This document shows positions 1-8,214 of a stretch of 12,276 nt of DNA, piece by piece. The stretch is taken from contig LSYV01000385.1 of NCBI GenBank assembly GCA_001584585.1, positions 9,500 to 21,775 on the forward strand, written 5' to 3'. How positions within the stretch are numbered: the first letter of the stretch is position 1; every line of letters starts with the position of its first letter. The notes under the pieces are model-generated. The model was not told the DNA's origin. It did no database searches and saw only the letters and a program-made list of their open reading frames with translations. The DNA comes from Gonium pectorale. Its lineage: Eukaryota; Chlorophyta; Chlorophyceae; Chlamydomonadales; Volvocaceae. Position numbers and translations under genes: made by a program.

Positions 1-2
1 CG

Positions 3-594
3 CCCTGTGCCATCATCGTCAAGCCCGACGGCCTCTCACCCGGCCATACGCTCCCGCACCTACAGGTGCGCGGCCCCTCCCTCTCGCGCCTGCTTCATGC
101 CCTTCCTCACCCTCACATCACCCAAATACCCACCCGCCCTCTCCGCCTAGCCGTTCCCCCCGCCCACAGCCCGGAGAAATCGTGGTCGCGCCCAGCATTG
201 TGGACTTCACGCCCTCAGCTGCGCGCCAGCCCACCGCCGTCACTCGGTACGGCTTCCCGCTGGACGCCGCGTACGCCGTGACGGACTATTACGTGCAGGT
301 ACGCACTCCGCCACCTGCCCCGCCCATACCAGCACAGCGAGCCCACAGAGCAGGCACTGCGAGGCCCCCGCTCACGGTCGTTCGACCGCTCGCCTGCCCG
401 CCTCGCAGGGCGCATCACTGCGCGGCTTCTGGCTGGTGCAGGCAATGCGCACTCAGCCCCATAGCCGGCAGGGCGCACCTGTAGGCTGCAAGGAAGGGGG
501 CACGCTCGACCACCTCGTCCCACACCAGCTCCGCCATCGTGTACAGGGGCGCCTCCAGCAGGTCATGGTAGCGTGGGTTGCCCTGCCGCTGTAG
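3..594 (+). CDS. C-terminal end of a PIF1/RecD-like SF1 helicase (5' part outside window)
   Basis: Three exons join in phase 0: 3-65, 170-298 and 409-594. The introns are 66-169 (GTGCGC...CACAG) and 299-408 (GTACGC...CGCAG). Exon 1 reads CAIIVKPDGLSPGH. Exon 2 has EIVVAPSIVDFT and ends FPLDAAYAVTDYYVQ, which joins to GASLRGFWLV. Established family knowledge: PIF1/RecD-type SF1 helicases end with a beta-barrel segment and then motif VI, of the form 'FPL..AYA.T.Y..QG.TL'. Here the conserved Q-G pair is rebuilt exactly across the second intron, which supports the splice. The protein would unwind DNA using ATP; the Walker motifs lie upstream of the window. After FWLV the sequence stops resembling a helicase: the usual 'LYVALSR' element is missing and the frame runs to TAG at 592-594 over exons of the opposite-strand gene. 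The true 3' end is therefore uncertain, and the copy may be truncated. Confidence 0.55.
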
Positions 595-2128
595 CCGCTG
601 GTGCTTGTACCTGCAACCAACCCCACCATGTGGGACGTTCGGGCTGGAAGGTACCCGGGACGGCGACGAAGGTAAGGCCCGGCATGTCGGGGTGGGGAGC
701 ATGTGGGGCAGGGAGTGTGGTAGTGCGGGTCCCAATTGGCATGAGGGCTCTCGCAGGCATGAGGGGGGTAAGGGCCCACAGCGCCGTCACAGCACGCGGG
801 TAGGTCACACGGTGACGTACCCCGGAGCCGCTGATGAAGGGTCGGTCATGATGAGGACGTTGCCACCCATGTGGATGTCGTGGGGGTCGCTCTTGTCGTG
901 GCGCTTGATCTTGACAAGGGGGCTCGGTAGCCTCTGGCGCATGTCGTTCAGGGTGTGGCGCACCTTGGCCTGTCGCTCAGGCTTTCGAACCTGTGGGCAT
1001 GGCGCACGGGCAGGTACAAGGGGAGATTAGGTGAGGAGAGGAAGCTCGGCCAACTGGCTGCAGAGGAGACCGTCTCGCGGTGTGTCCCGTAAGCAAAGGG
1101 GGCGTCGGGTGATGGCAAGGTGCCGGGTACTGGTGACTTGGTGCCAAGCAGCACACCTCGAATTTGAACAGGGCCAGCGCGGCCATGTTGCCGTTGCGCA
1201 CACGTGCCACGACATCCCGCCCGGTCACGTGGTGCAGGCAATTGTGCGCCGTCCATGAGCCCAGGCCAGGGCTCGGCAGTCTTGGCGCGGGCAGGCATGT
1301 TGAGCACTTGAGTGGAGTAGGCTGCACAGTCGGCGAGATCCACATCGAGGACAAGGGCATCACCCAGTGACAGGAGGACGCCCTGGGCGCAGGCCGCCTC
1401 AAGCTGGGCTCGGCCTTTCAGGACCTTGGCCCGAGGCGGGAGGGGGGGGTTGCAGTGGTCAGTTTCGTACTGCAGGTCCACCACGCGGCCGTCTTGCACC
1501 AGCACGGCGGTTGGCACCTGGGCGGGGTCGGGGGTCGGCCTGCAGGGTAGGGCGCGCGGTGGGAGGTGGGGATGAGCGTGGGCAGACGTGGGGAGTTGGG
1601 CCGGTGACATGAGCGAGCAGCTGTCTGGGTCCCATTCGATAGCAACAGTAAAGGTGGAGCGCCCAGGTCCACGGACACCCACCAATCACCACCAGAGCCA
1701 TCCGATGGGCGCTTGCCGAGGAGGTCACCGTTCATGCGCCAGTTGGCCAACAGGGTGCGCAACTGCTGTTTCCTGGTGGGTGTTGAGCCAGAGGCAAGGT
1801 TGGCAGGCGGAGGTGCGGTCCGGGGGCGCGCCGTGTGCGCAGCGGCCACCTACCGCTTGCGGTTGCTCTGCGATGGCGTCTGAGCTGCGTGGTTGTGGGC
1901 AAGCAGTGTGAGGCGGAAGGTCGGCGCCATGGCGTCATTCGCCGCGTCATCGCGCTCCACGTGCATCTGGCCGCCACAGCCGGGCACGGCGCATTTGTAT
2001 GTCTTGCGCCCAGAACTGTCAGTGCTGGGCACGCCGTAGGTGTGGCGGTGCCGCTCAACGGCTACGCGCGACCTGAGCTGGTCGTCCGACAGGCCTGCTG
2101 CGACGTGCGCGGGCTGCTGGCGCTGCAT
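372..2128 (-). CDS. FLYWCH/WRKY-GCM1-like zinc-finger protein, frame-disrupted
   Basis: Exons in transcript order: 2128-1854, 1772-1157, 990-821, 610-479 and 417-372. If the last intron is not used, the frame stops at 415-417 instead. The ATG at 2126-2128 has A at -3. Residues about 30-80 hold a finger with KTYKCAVPGC, then a segment of about 25 residues ending LLAHNHA. This C-x4-C...H-x-H pattern is that of FLYWCH/WRKY-GCM1 fingers, which bind DNA and often sit at the N-terminus of Mutator-like transposases. Later segments (VLVQDGRVVDLQYETDH, HNCLHHVTGRDVVARV, KPERQAKVRHTLNDMRQRL, YTMAELVWDEVVERAPFL) look like real protein but I do not recognise them. The frame breaks near 1661-1665 (GACCTGGGCGC; one more G would restore it) and again near 1243-1252. 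An optional in-frame intron may lie between about 1530 and 1610. The gene is either a decayed copy or carries sequencing errors. No DDE catalytic motif was seen. Confidence 0.5.
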
Positions 2129-2485
2129 GTTGATGACCGGTGATGTGGGTGCCACGGTCTGCGAGCCGCCAAGTGAAGGTGCAGTGAAGCGGGTCGGACG
2201 GTTTCGGAGGCGAGCTCAGATCGCGCGGACGATGCTGGCTGTTAAGCAGGACACCTAGGGTGCTGAACAGCGATCTGCGTAGTAGCAAGGTAGTGTAGGA
2301 ACGTAGTGTTGGAACGTAAGCAAGCAGTTTCTGTACGCGAGCAACAGCAGAGCAGCGCTGCCGCTGGAAGGGGGAATCATCACGAAGGTGGGAGGTGGGA
2401 GGACGTTACGCAAACGTTCGCCCGGCATTGCGATGCTGAGTGGCCAGAGAGTCGTTGGGCTCGGTCGAGGGTCTTGTTGCCTGGA
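2129..2485. promoter_or_regulatory. Divergent intergenic region between the zinc-finger and ankyrin genes
   Basis: The minus-strand gene starts at 2128 and the plus-strand gene starts at 2486, or earlier if a start codon lies in another exon. About 360 bp therefore separate two head-to-head genes, and the region could act as a shared promoter. I see no clear TATA box. The only distinctive element is a 13-bp tandem duplication at 2290-2315. The downstream gene's frame is already open from 2294, so part of this stretch may be coding. Confidence 0.25.
2290..2315. repeat. 13-bp tandem duplication
   Basis: GTAGTGTAGGAAC at 2290-2302 is followed directly by GTAGTGTTGGAAC at 2303-2315, matching at 12 of 13 bases, with GTA starting a third copy. 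It sits in the putative 5' region of the ankyrin-like gene. It may be simple slippage or a small regulatory duplication. Confidence 0.6.
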
Positions 2486-3562
2486 ATGCAGGTCGGCGGG
2501 CAGCTCGGGATGGACGCCAAAGCTTCCTGCAGGGAGCCATGTCGTGAGCGCTGCCGGATGTGCGCGGCGTTGCGCAGCCTGGATGCCGTTGCGGTCACTG
2601 CCATTGGAGAGGCGCGCTCTGCCGCCGGCCGGTCTGTCGTGTGTGGCTCAGCAGCATGGCGGGCCGGCGGGGTGAGCAACCGGGCGTGCGTAGAAGCGCT
2701 CGTGGGTCTGGGGTGCGCCGTTAACGTTGGTGAGATTGTTTGCAGCGCCGCGTCGAACGGGCGGGGCTCCTTTGTGGAAGAGCTGTGCAGGATGCCAGGC
2801 GTGTATGCAGACTGGTGGCGGTGTGCAGAGTGCGCGGCCGACGCCGGGTGCTTGCAGGCCGTGTTGGCCCTGCTGGAACGCGCCCCTCCAGCCGATGCGG
2901 ACAGCATGTACGACCTGGCAGCGGTACTGGTGAACCGGTGTGATGTGCGCACGCTGCGTCGGGCATTTCGAAAGCTGGCGCTGCCGGCAGACATGTCCGG
3001 CGTGCCCCCCAGGCGTGCAGCGAGGCTGTTGGCTGGTGCCGCAGCCAGCGAGGGGCCAAGCTGGTACCCCAAGCTGACGTGGCTGGTCGGGCGCGGCGTT
3101 CAGCGGGTTGGCACGGCATTGTGGGGGGCGGGAACGGCCAGCGATGGTGTGCAGCGGATCAACAAGCTGTACGACGAGGGCTGGCCGCCCGTCACCGATG
3201 TGGATATGGAGCATGTGGTTGATCTGGTCATTGGCGGCCAGGGTCACATCGACCCGTTCCGTGCGGCAGCGGTGCGGGGAGATCTGCGCACGCTGCAGGA
3301 GCTGGTGGAGATGGTGCCAGTGAGGATGCCTGTGGCTGCAGTTGTGGGGTATAGCATTGCTGGTGAAGCCGCTGCCAATGAGCACCTGCATGTTCTCAAG
3401 TGGCTGCATGCTGAGGGGCTGTGGCCACATCAGCAGCACATGGAGTGGGACGTGGGATGGGTGCTGGAAATCGCCCAGGAATGCAAGCACAAGGAGGCAT
3501 TGTGCTGGATGAAGCGTACGTTTGGGGTGGAGGCAGGGGTGGAAGGCGCGGAGGCGCGCTGA
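2486..3562 (+). CDS. Ankyrin-repeat-like protein, apparently single exon
   Basis: The frame is open from 2294 to the TGA at 3560-3562. The first in-frame ATG is at 2486, giving about 358 residues; ATG at 2510 is an alternative. An upstream exon is possible. Helix-turn-helix units of ankyrin type can be seen: CAADAGCLQAVLALLERAP in the middle, then FRAAAVRGDLRTLQELVEMV, then EHLHVLKWLHAEGL, then CKHKEALCWMKRTFG near the end. The 'xLxVLKWLxxxG' pattern is typical of divergent ankyrin proteins abundant in algae, protists and giant viruses. Ankyrin repeats mediate protein-protein contact, so the partner cannot be read from sequence. There is no signal peptide or membrane segment. The N-terminal third is Cys-rich (REPCRERCRMC) and unrecognised. 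The gene is divergent to the zinc-finger gene, and its 3' end faces the RPA-like gene. Confidence 0.6.
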   Translation: MQVGGQLGMDAKASCREPCRERCRMCAALRSLDAVAVTAIGEARSAAGRSVVCGSAAWRAGGVSNRACVEALVGLGCAVNVGEIVCSAASNGRGSFVEELCRMPGVYADWWRCAECAADAGCLQAVLALLERAPPADADSMYDLAAVLVNRCDVRTLRRAFRKLALPADMSGVPPRRAARLLAGAAASEGPSWYPKLTWLVGRGVQRVGTALWGAGTASDGVQRINKLYDEGWPPVTDVDMEHVVDLVIGGQGHIDPFRAAAVRGDLRTLQELVEMVPVRMPVAAVVGYSIAGEAAANEHLHVLKWLHAEGLWPHQQHMEWDVGWVLEIAQECKHKEALCWMKRTFGVEAGVEGAEAR

Positions 3563-3987
3563 TGGGCCACCCAATACTGCAGTATGGCAGGACATGTGGT
3601 GCAGGGGTGGGGAGGGGTGGGTCCGGCTTGTCGGCATGCGACTGTCATGACTGGCGGCGGATGAACCGGCTACAGGCGCGAACCGATGGAAGCACGCGGC
3701 ATTTGTGGAAGTATGCATAACAACCGTCCATCGTGGCACGCATGTTGGCATGTGCCTTGGATTGTTTGGGTCACCGTGTGCACCGTGGTGCAACCAGGGT
3801 TCCTTTCCACGATTCTAGTGTGGAACAACCAAGCATGGGGGCTAGGTAGGGGGCTTGACGTGAGCCTCCTTGGATCGGCTACGTTGGATGCCACGTTAGT
3901 AATGCAGCACGCATGGCCATAGGTAGGCGAGAGGGACAGCACGGGCCTTCATGTGGGGGAGCTGCGGGTGAACACTGTCAGGACGTC

Positions 3988-3992
3988 TGTAA
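3988..3992 (+). terminator. Candidate TGTAA polyadenylation signal of the ankyrin-like gene
   Basis: TGTAA lies about 425 bp after the stop codon. In volvocine and related green algae TGTAA acts as the main poly(A) signal about 10-20 nt before cleavage. Assignment rests on position and the inferred green-algal origin; a chance pentamer is quite possible. Confidence 0.3.
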
Positions 3993-4131
3993 TCGACCAG
4001 GGGAAGAAGCTTCTAGCTGGTACGTTATGCGTGTTGGTTTGATACCGAGCCGTCCATGGCCCTAGCGGCCGGAGCAGGACGGTTTGTGCACGTGGACTCG
4101 GCGACCGCTCAGTCATAATTCACACGTCATA

Positions 4132-4136
4132 TTACA
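4132..4136 (-). terminator. Candidate TGTAA polyadenylation signal of the RPA-like gene
   Basis: The plus strand reads TTACA, so the minus strand reads TGTAA. It is the first such pentamer I find after the RPA-like stop codon, about 760 bp downstream. That would give a long 3' UTR ending about 140 bp from the opposing gene's signal. Confidence 0.25.
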
Positions 4137-4141
4137 ACCAG

Positions 4142-4669
4142 CAGGAATGTCACAGGACACCGTCACGCATACAAGCATGCGCTGGCCACAGGGGTTGCCC
4201 ACTAACATGAGACGATCAAGTGGGTGCGCAAGCAACCACGTGGCATCATTGCTGCCTGGCCCTGGTCTACTGTGTGTACGTGTACATCAGGCGAGTGCCA
4301 CGCCGATAGTTAGAAGTCCAGGCATTGATCACTGACACCACGACAACCAACAGTGTAAACGCAAGAAGGCAACAACACCTGGAAAGTAGGAACGTCGGTT
4401 GTGCGTGAGGCTACGCACAGGCTCCAGGAAAATCGGAGAACCCACAGCTGCCATCAGGTACCCATAGAGGGGGCGCAAGCGTCAACAAGGCACCATCGAG
4501 GTGCCGCCCCATGCAACTGGTGGTGTGTTGCTGAGAGTGACGCATGGTCAGCTACCCAGCCAGGCCTCAAGCAGCCAACAGTGCATATGGTGTACGCCTT
4601 GCCCCACACCGAAACTCAAGGCATCAACAGCGAATGGTAAGACACATGCCTCAGGAATGTCGCAGGACA
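4142..4669. repeat. Separated 18-bp direct repeat pair
   Basis: CAGGAATGTCACAGGACA at 4142-4159 and CAGGAATGTCGCAGGACA at 4652-4669 match at 17 of 18 bases, in the same orientation, 510 bp apart. Both copies lie in the noncoding region downstream of the RPA-like gene. They may be remnants of a duplicated or inserted sequence. Confidence 0.6.
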
Positions 4670-4894
4670 AGACAGCAGCTACTAGGCAACAACGGCGGAA
4701 AAGCGTCCTGAACCTAACAAGGCCTGAACACGGCAAGCAGTGGCAACTGTCTCTGACAGCACTGGTGGACCGGAGTCAGGTACGCGCTCAGTGCTTGTAC
4801 GTGCGCAGCGTGCGCAGTCCACGATGGACGGTTGCAGCTGGGTGCCCCAGGCTGGCAGCACGTGGGGCAGCAGCGCAACCAAACGTGGGAAGGC

Positions 4895-7552
4895 TCAGGC
4901 GCCCATGCGGGCGCCACCACGCGAGCGTCGGGAGCGGCCGCCACTACCAGAGGCCTTGTCGTCGTCATCCGGGGCGGGGCGCTTGGGCAGCTGAGGTGAG
5001 AGTGGGAGGGCGTGGAGTTGACGGTTGTGGTCGGTGGGGTGTGGCAAGGACGAGGGACGGAGAGCACTTGATACATAGGCAACACGCATGCACATCGCAC
5101 TCTGACCAGCGAGCTCAACGCCACAAGGGAGGCTGGGCATCCGTGGAGGCGCACCTTCCCCACGCCGGCCTGGGTCAGCCCATCGTCGGCCTGCTCGGGG
5201 CCCTCATCGTCATCAGCAACAGCGCCAAGGTTCTGTCCACAGCAGGCAGCGGGGGGTAGGGGGAGCGGGTGAGGTTGGGTGGCTCAGAAGGTACGAACCA
5301 CAGACGAGCAGCAGATGGTACAGGGCAGGCTCAATGCTGTAGGTTGTTACATGCGCTATGGCGTACCTGCTCGGGCGCAGCGTGCAGGGCAGCCGCGGAA
5401 GCAGCCGCGGCGTCGCTGGCCGCCTTGGCGACTGCCCGCATGGCGTCGGCCATGTTGGCAGCGTCAAGCGCCGCCTCAACCGCTCCACGGGCAATCGCAG
5501 CGTTGGCGTGGACTTCGGCCGCGGCAGCATCAGCAACAGCGTCAGCAGCGGCCTCTGCCGCAGCCACAACCGGTGCCATGTCAGCCTGCAGCGGGGCCAC
5601 CGCGGCCGCAGCCCCCCCACGCTCGAGCGGGCGGGCCAGCTCGGGGGACGTGATGAAGATGTTGGGTGCGCGCGTCTGCAGGTACATCGGGTACGGCGCG
5701 GCCTGGCGTGCCGACAGCACCTCCGCAGCGGCGATGAGGTGCTCCTCCACCTCATCGTCAGGCGCGGTACCTGGGTGATGGTATCCACGGGCAGGCCCAC
5801 AGCACGGCAGCCAGCCGTGTCGGTCACGACGCCAGTGACGCTGCCCATGCCAGCGATCGCAAGCTGGACGAACACCACCCGGCGCGGCGGTGGGGCCTCC
5901 TCGCCACATTCGCTGCAGACGTCATTGGCCACGGGGCAGCGGCAGGCCGGGCGCGCGCAGAAGCGGAGCGGCTCTTGGTGCTGGCTCATGTCAAAGGTGG
6001 CATGGTGGAGCCCGATGGGCGGCAGCGGGCTGGGGCCACCACGGCGGGGCGCCATGGCGCCATTCTGCGCACCCGTGGCATCGCCTGCGGCCAGCACGCG
6101 CCCGTCAAGGCCGACACCCAGGTGTGCGCACGCCTCCGGGCTGGCGCGCAGCTTCTCGTCGAGGAGGGTGCTGCCCTCGTGCTGGGCAGCAAGCATGGTG
6201 ACGCAGGCCGACGACACGAGGATGGAGGGCAGGTACATGCGGCCATCATCGGCCTCAGTCGAGGCCGACACCTGGCCATTGTGGATGGCCACGACCTGGC
6301 CGTTGGCGCCCGCGTCGTGTAGCGCGGAGAGGTACGCTGCGTGGCAGGGGTTGTCGGTGACACCGGGCGTGAGGTCCGTGACCCGGCATAGGACCACGAC
6401 TTTGTCGCCGTCGGCATCGGCCAGTGTCACCGCCGGGATGGACACAGAGCCGTTGGCGTTGCGCTGTTTGCGGGGCGCAAGGCGGGCCAGGATGACGTTG
6501 CCCCCCGACTTGGGCAGCGGGTGCGCATTGTAGCCTGTGACAGGCGCTGTAGTGAACTGCGCGTTCGGCGGGTAGTACACCAGGGACTTGGTGAGCAGCA
6601 TGCGCTGCAGGCACTGGCGTGGTGGATCCGGAGGTGGGGGAGCGATGGTTGGGCGGTGGTGAAGGACGCCACAGAAGGAGGAGGAGGACGAGGAGACGGA
6701 TGGGGTTTCAATGGAGAGGGAGGTGGTGGAAGGGAGGAGGAGGTGGTGGCGAGGTGGAGGGGGAGGGGGTGGAGGTGGTGACCGCGGAGGAAGACCGTAT
6801 GGAGCGGTGACGGCGGCAGTCATAGGACGGGGCGGGGCATGGTCGGAGCAGGAGGGGTGGGGCAGGCAGGGCGGGTGAGATGAGTAACAGGTTCCACTTC
6901 AACGAGTGTATTTGAGTGTATTTGAGAGGAACCGTGCACATACAACCAAGGGCTGCTTGAGAGGTGGAAGCATGCACATCGAGCTGTTCTGGCCCCAGGG
7001 CCTCTGATCGTTGGCCCTATTCCCCAAGGCTGCTTACCGGGACCGGCGTCTGTTCCACATCATAGATGCGGGTGTTCAGTGTGCTGCGGAAGCGCTTGGG
7101 TTGGTGCTGGCGCAGGCTCCGCTGCATGCCCGGGAAGTTTTGGGCTTGAGCGGGGTTGGGCGTGCAGGCCGTGATGTCAATCAGTTGGTACAGCCAGGAG
7201 CCGAGGCGGTCCAACATGTCCACCTCAATGCAGCCAACGTCCACGATCAGCAGCGAGGTGCGGGTCGCAGCCACGACATTGGCGGAGGAGTAGTTGCCGT
7301 ACGCAATCTTGTTGGCAGCAGCAAACTTGACAGCCCGCGGGTCGCCGTGACCCATGACGACAAGGGGCACACAGCGCACCGTGGTCGGTTCCTGCGTGCA
7401 ATAGTGGGGAAGGGGAGTAAGAGTTGTGCGCAGTATGGTGAGCACAGCCGCTATGGGCACATAGCAGAAGGCACACAGCACTTCAGGCAGCAGGGGCACG
7501 CGGTGCAACAGAGGCCTATGCTAGGCCTAATTGTCATTGCAGGACGCACCAT
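4895..7552 (-). CDS. Replication protein A large-subunit-like ssDNA-binding protein
   Basis: Exons: (ATG 7552-7550), 7391-7038, 6604-5367, 5232-5155, 4990-4895, all joined in phase 0; about 589 residues. The start is uncertain: the ATG abuts a GTGCGT donor and upstream exons may exist. Residues about 174-274 (IPAVTLADADGDKVVVLCRV, GQVVAIHNGQVSAS, ILVSSACVTML, LLDEKLR) match the layout of RPA70 DNA-binding domain B. NAQFTTAPVTGYN just before resembles the end of domain A. A zinc ribbon CARPACRC...CSEC (cysteines near 335, 340/342, 349, 352) followed by VVFVQLAIAGMGSVTGVVTD is the domain C arrangement. Such proteins coat ssDNA during replication and repair; some plant Helitrons carry RPA-like genes. 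Unusual for RPA: an Ala-rich helical tail of about 70 residues, the acidic ADDDEGPEQADDG, and a basic end (LPKRPAPDDDDK, RSRRSRGG) that may be a nuclear signal. The frame breaks at 5751-5775. Whether this is the cellular RPA1, a paralogue or an element-borne copy is unresolved. Confidence 0.6.
5751..5770 (-). other. Frame break in the RPA-like gene: 20-nt intron-like stretch or missing base
   Basis: On the minus strand the frame reads PVDTITQ and then must shift. The next 20 bases start with GT, end with AG, and contain CTGAC. Removing them restores the frame to VEEHLIAAAEVLS. Alternatively, one extra C in the CCC run at 5773-5775 gives the smooth reading DTITPGTAPDDEVEEHL. All later AGs up to a CAG that would define a 68-nt intron are also in frame. 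The missing-base reading looks most natural because PDDEVEEH is protein-like. Confidence 0.5.
6672..6780. repeat. GGA/GGT-rich polypurine tract inside the large RPA-gene intron
   Basis: The plus strand is a run of GGAGGAGGA, GGTGGTGG and GGTGGAGG units, so the transcript strand is a C/T-rich tract. It sits inside the 433-nt intron 6605-7037, ending about 70 bp before the acceptor. It probably serves as an extended polypyrimidine region or is a simple-sequence expansion. Proline-rich frames across it are by-products of CCN repetition. Confidence 0.6.
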
Positions 7553-8191
7553 GCTTGGTAGCGCGACCGTCACGGGGCTTGAAGCGTGGGTTGGTGCGGC
7601 TGGACAGGAACTGCAAAGGGGGGCCAGGAAGGGCAAGGTTGGGTCGAATCACACATGTGGGTCAATGCATGATGTAGCGGTGTGCTTTGTGCAAGTTGTG
7701 GCATGGGCAGGTGTCAATGGACCCATAACTCAGAGTAGCGTAGGGGTGCAGGAGAGCAAGTGCCGGTAGCAATGCGCGCAAAGTCGGGTTCGGTGGTGGT
7801 GTTCAGACAAGTGTGCGCGTGCACTGTGCTATTCAACAGCTCACCTAATGCAATGTCGCGTCGGAGGGTCGCGTTGTTGGAGGTGAAGCCCGGTGCAAAG
7901 GAGCCGGACCGACCAGGTGAGTGTGGGCAAAGACGATGGAGGAACGATCAAGCCATGGGTGCCATTGTAGTGTGGTGTATAGGGGGCCTACGGCGGCGCC
8001 CTTAAAGGAGCGCGGTTAGCGTACGGCAACGAGTACGGGAGGGCGGGCGCAGTTACCAAGTAAACAGGTACAGCTACCGCGCCTCTGGGCATGCATTGGG
8101 ATGTCACGGCGTCGGTATTAGATGGAATGAAAATGGAGGCGCACTGGAGGTGGGTGCCAACCGAGTTGTTGGCAGTCTGGGAGCTCTTGCG

Positions 8192-8214
8192 CGCGCGTGA
8201 CTCATGCACGCGCG
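8192..8214. repeat. Perfect 8-bp inverted repeat with TGACTCA at the loop
   Basis: CGCGCGTG at 8192-8199 and CACGCGCG at 8207-8214 are exact reverse complements separated by ACTCATG. The sequence TGACTCA (8198-8204) spans the arm-loop border and is the consensus site for GCN4/AP-1-type bZIP factors. The hairpin is followed by five As. Confidence 0.6.

Larger units (their letters stand above)
3563..4894. other. Gene-poor intergenic region between convergent genes
   Basis: No reading frame here shows protein-like composition plus splice support. The region probably holds the two 3' UTRs, ending near TGTAA at 3988-3992 (plus strand) and 4132-4136 (minus strand). A further plus-strand TGTAA lies at 4354-4358. 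Base composition is visibly less GC-rich than in the flanking exons. One 18-bp direct repeat is listed separately. Confidence 0.5.

Noticed and set aside
436..1245. 13-base match ATTGCCTGCACCA between 1241 and 443 (minus strand) as a domain repeat
   Set aside because: A match of this length is expected about once by chance in 12 kb and flanking codons do not agree.
948..1685. Continuous 245-codon minus-strand frame as one exon
   Set aside because: It is protein-like only down to about 1250. Below that another frame and then a GTGTGC donor at 1156 give better sequence.
2486..3562. Integrated giant-virus segment as the source of the whole window
   Set aside because: Neighbouring genes are rich in spliceosomal introns and no viral hallmark gene is present; only the ankyrin type is shared.
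2648..3793. 381-codon open frame on the minus strand
   Set aside because: It lies antisense to the ankyrin-like gene, is His/Pro/Thr-rich without motifs, and is explained by low stop density in GC-rich DNA.
5358..6533. 391-codon open frame on the plus strand
   Set aside because: Antisense shadow of the RPA-like exons, which carry the zinc ribbon and OB-fold pattern; this frame is Arg/Ser/Gly-rich with no recognisable fold.
6605..6823. Pro-rich extension upstream of the large RPA exon
   Set aside because: It is translation of a C/T-rich intron tract. The CTGCAG acceptor before 6604 and the phase-0 match to the exon ending at 7038 explain it better.
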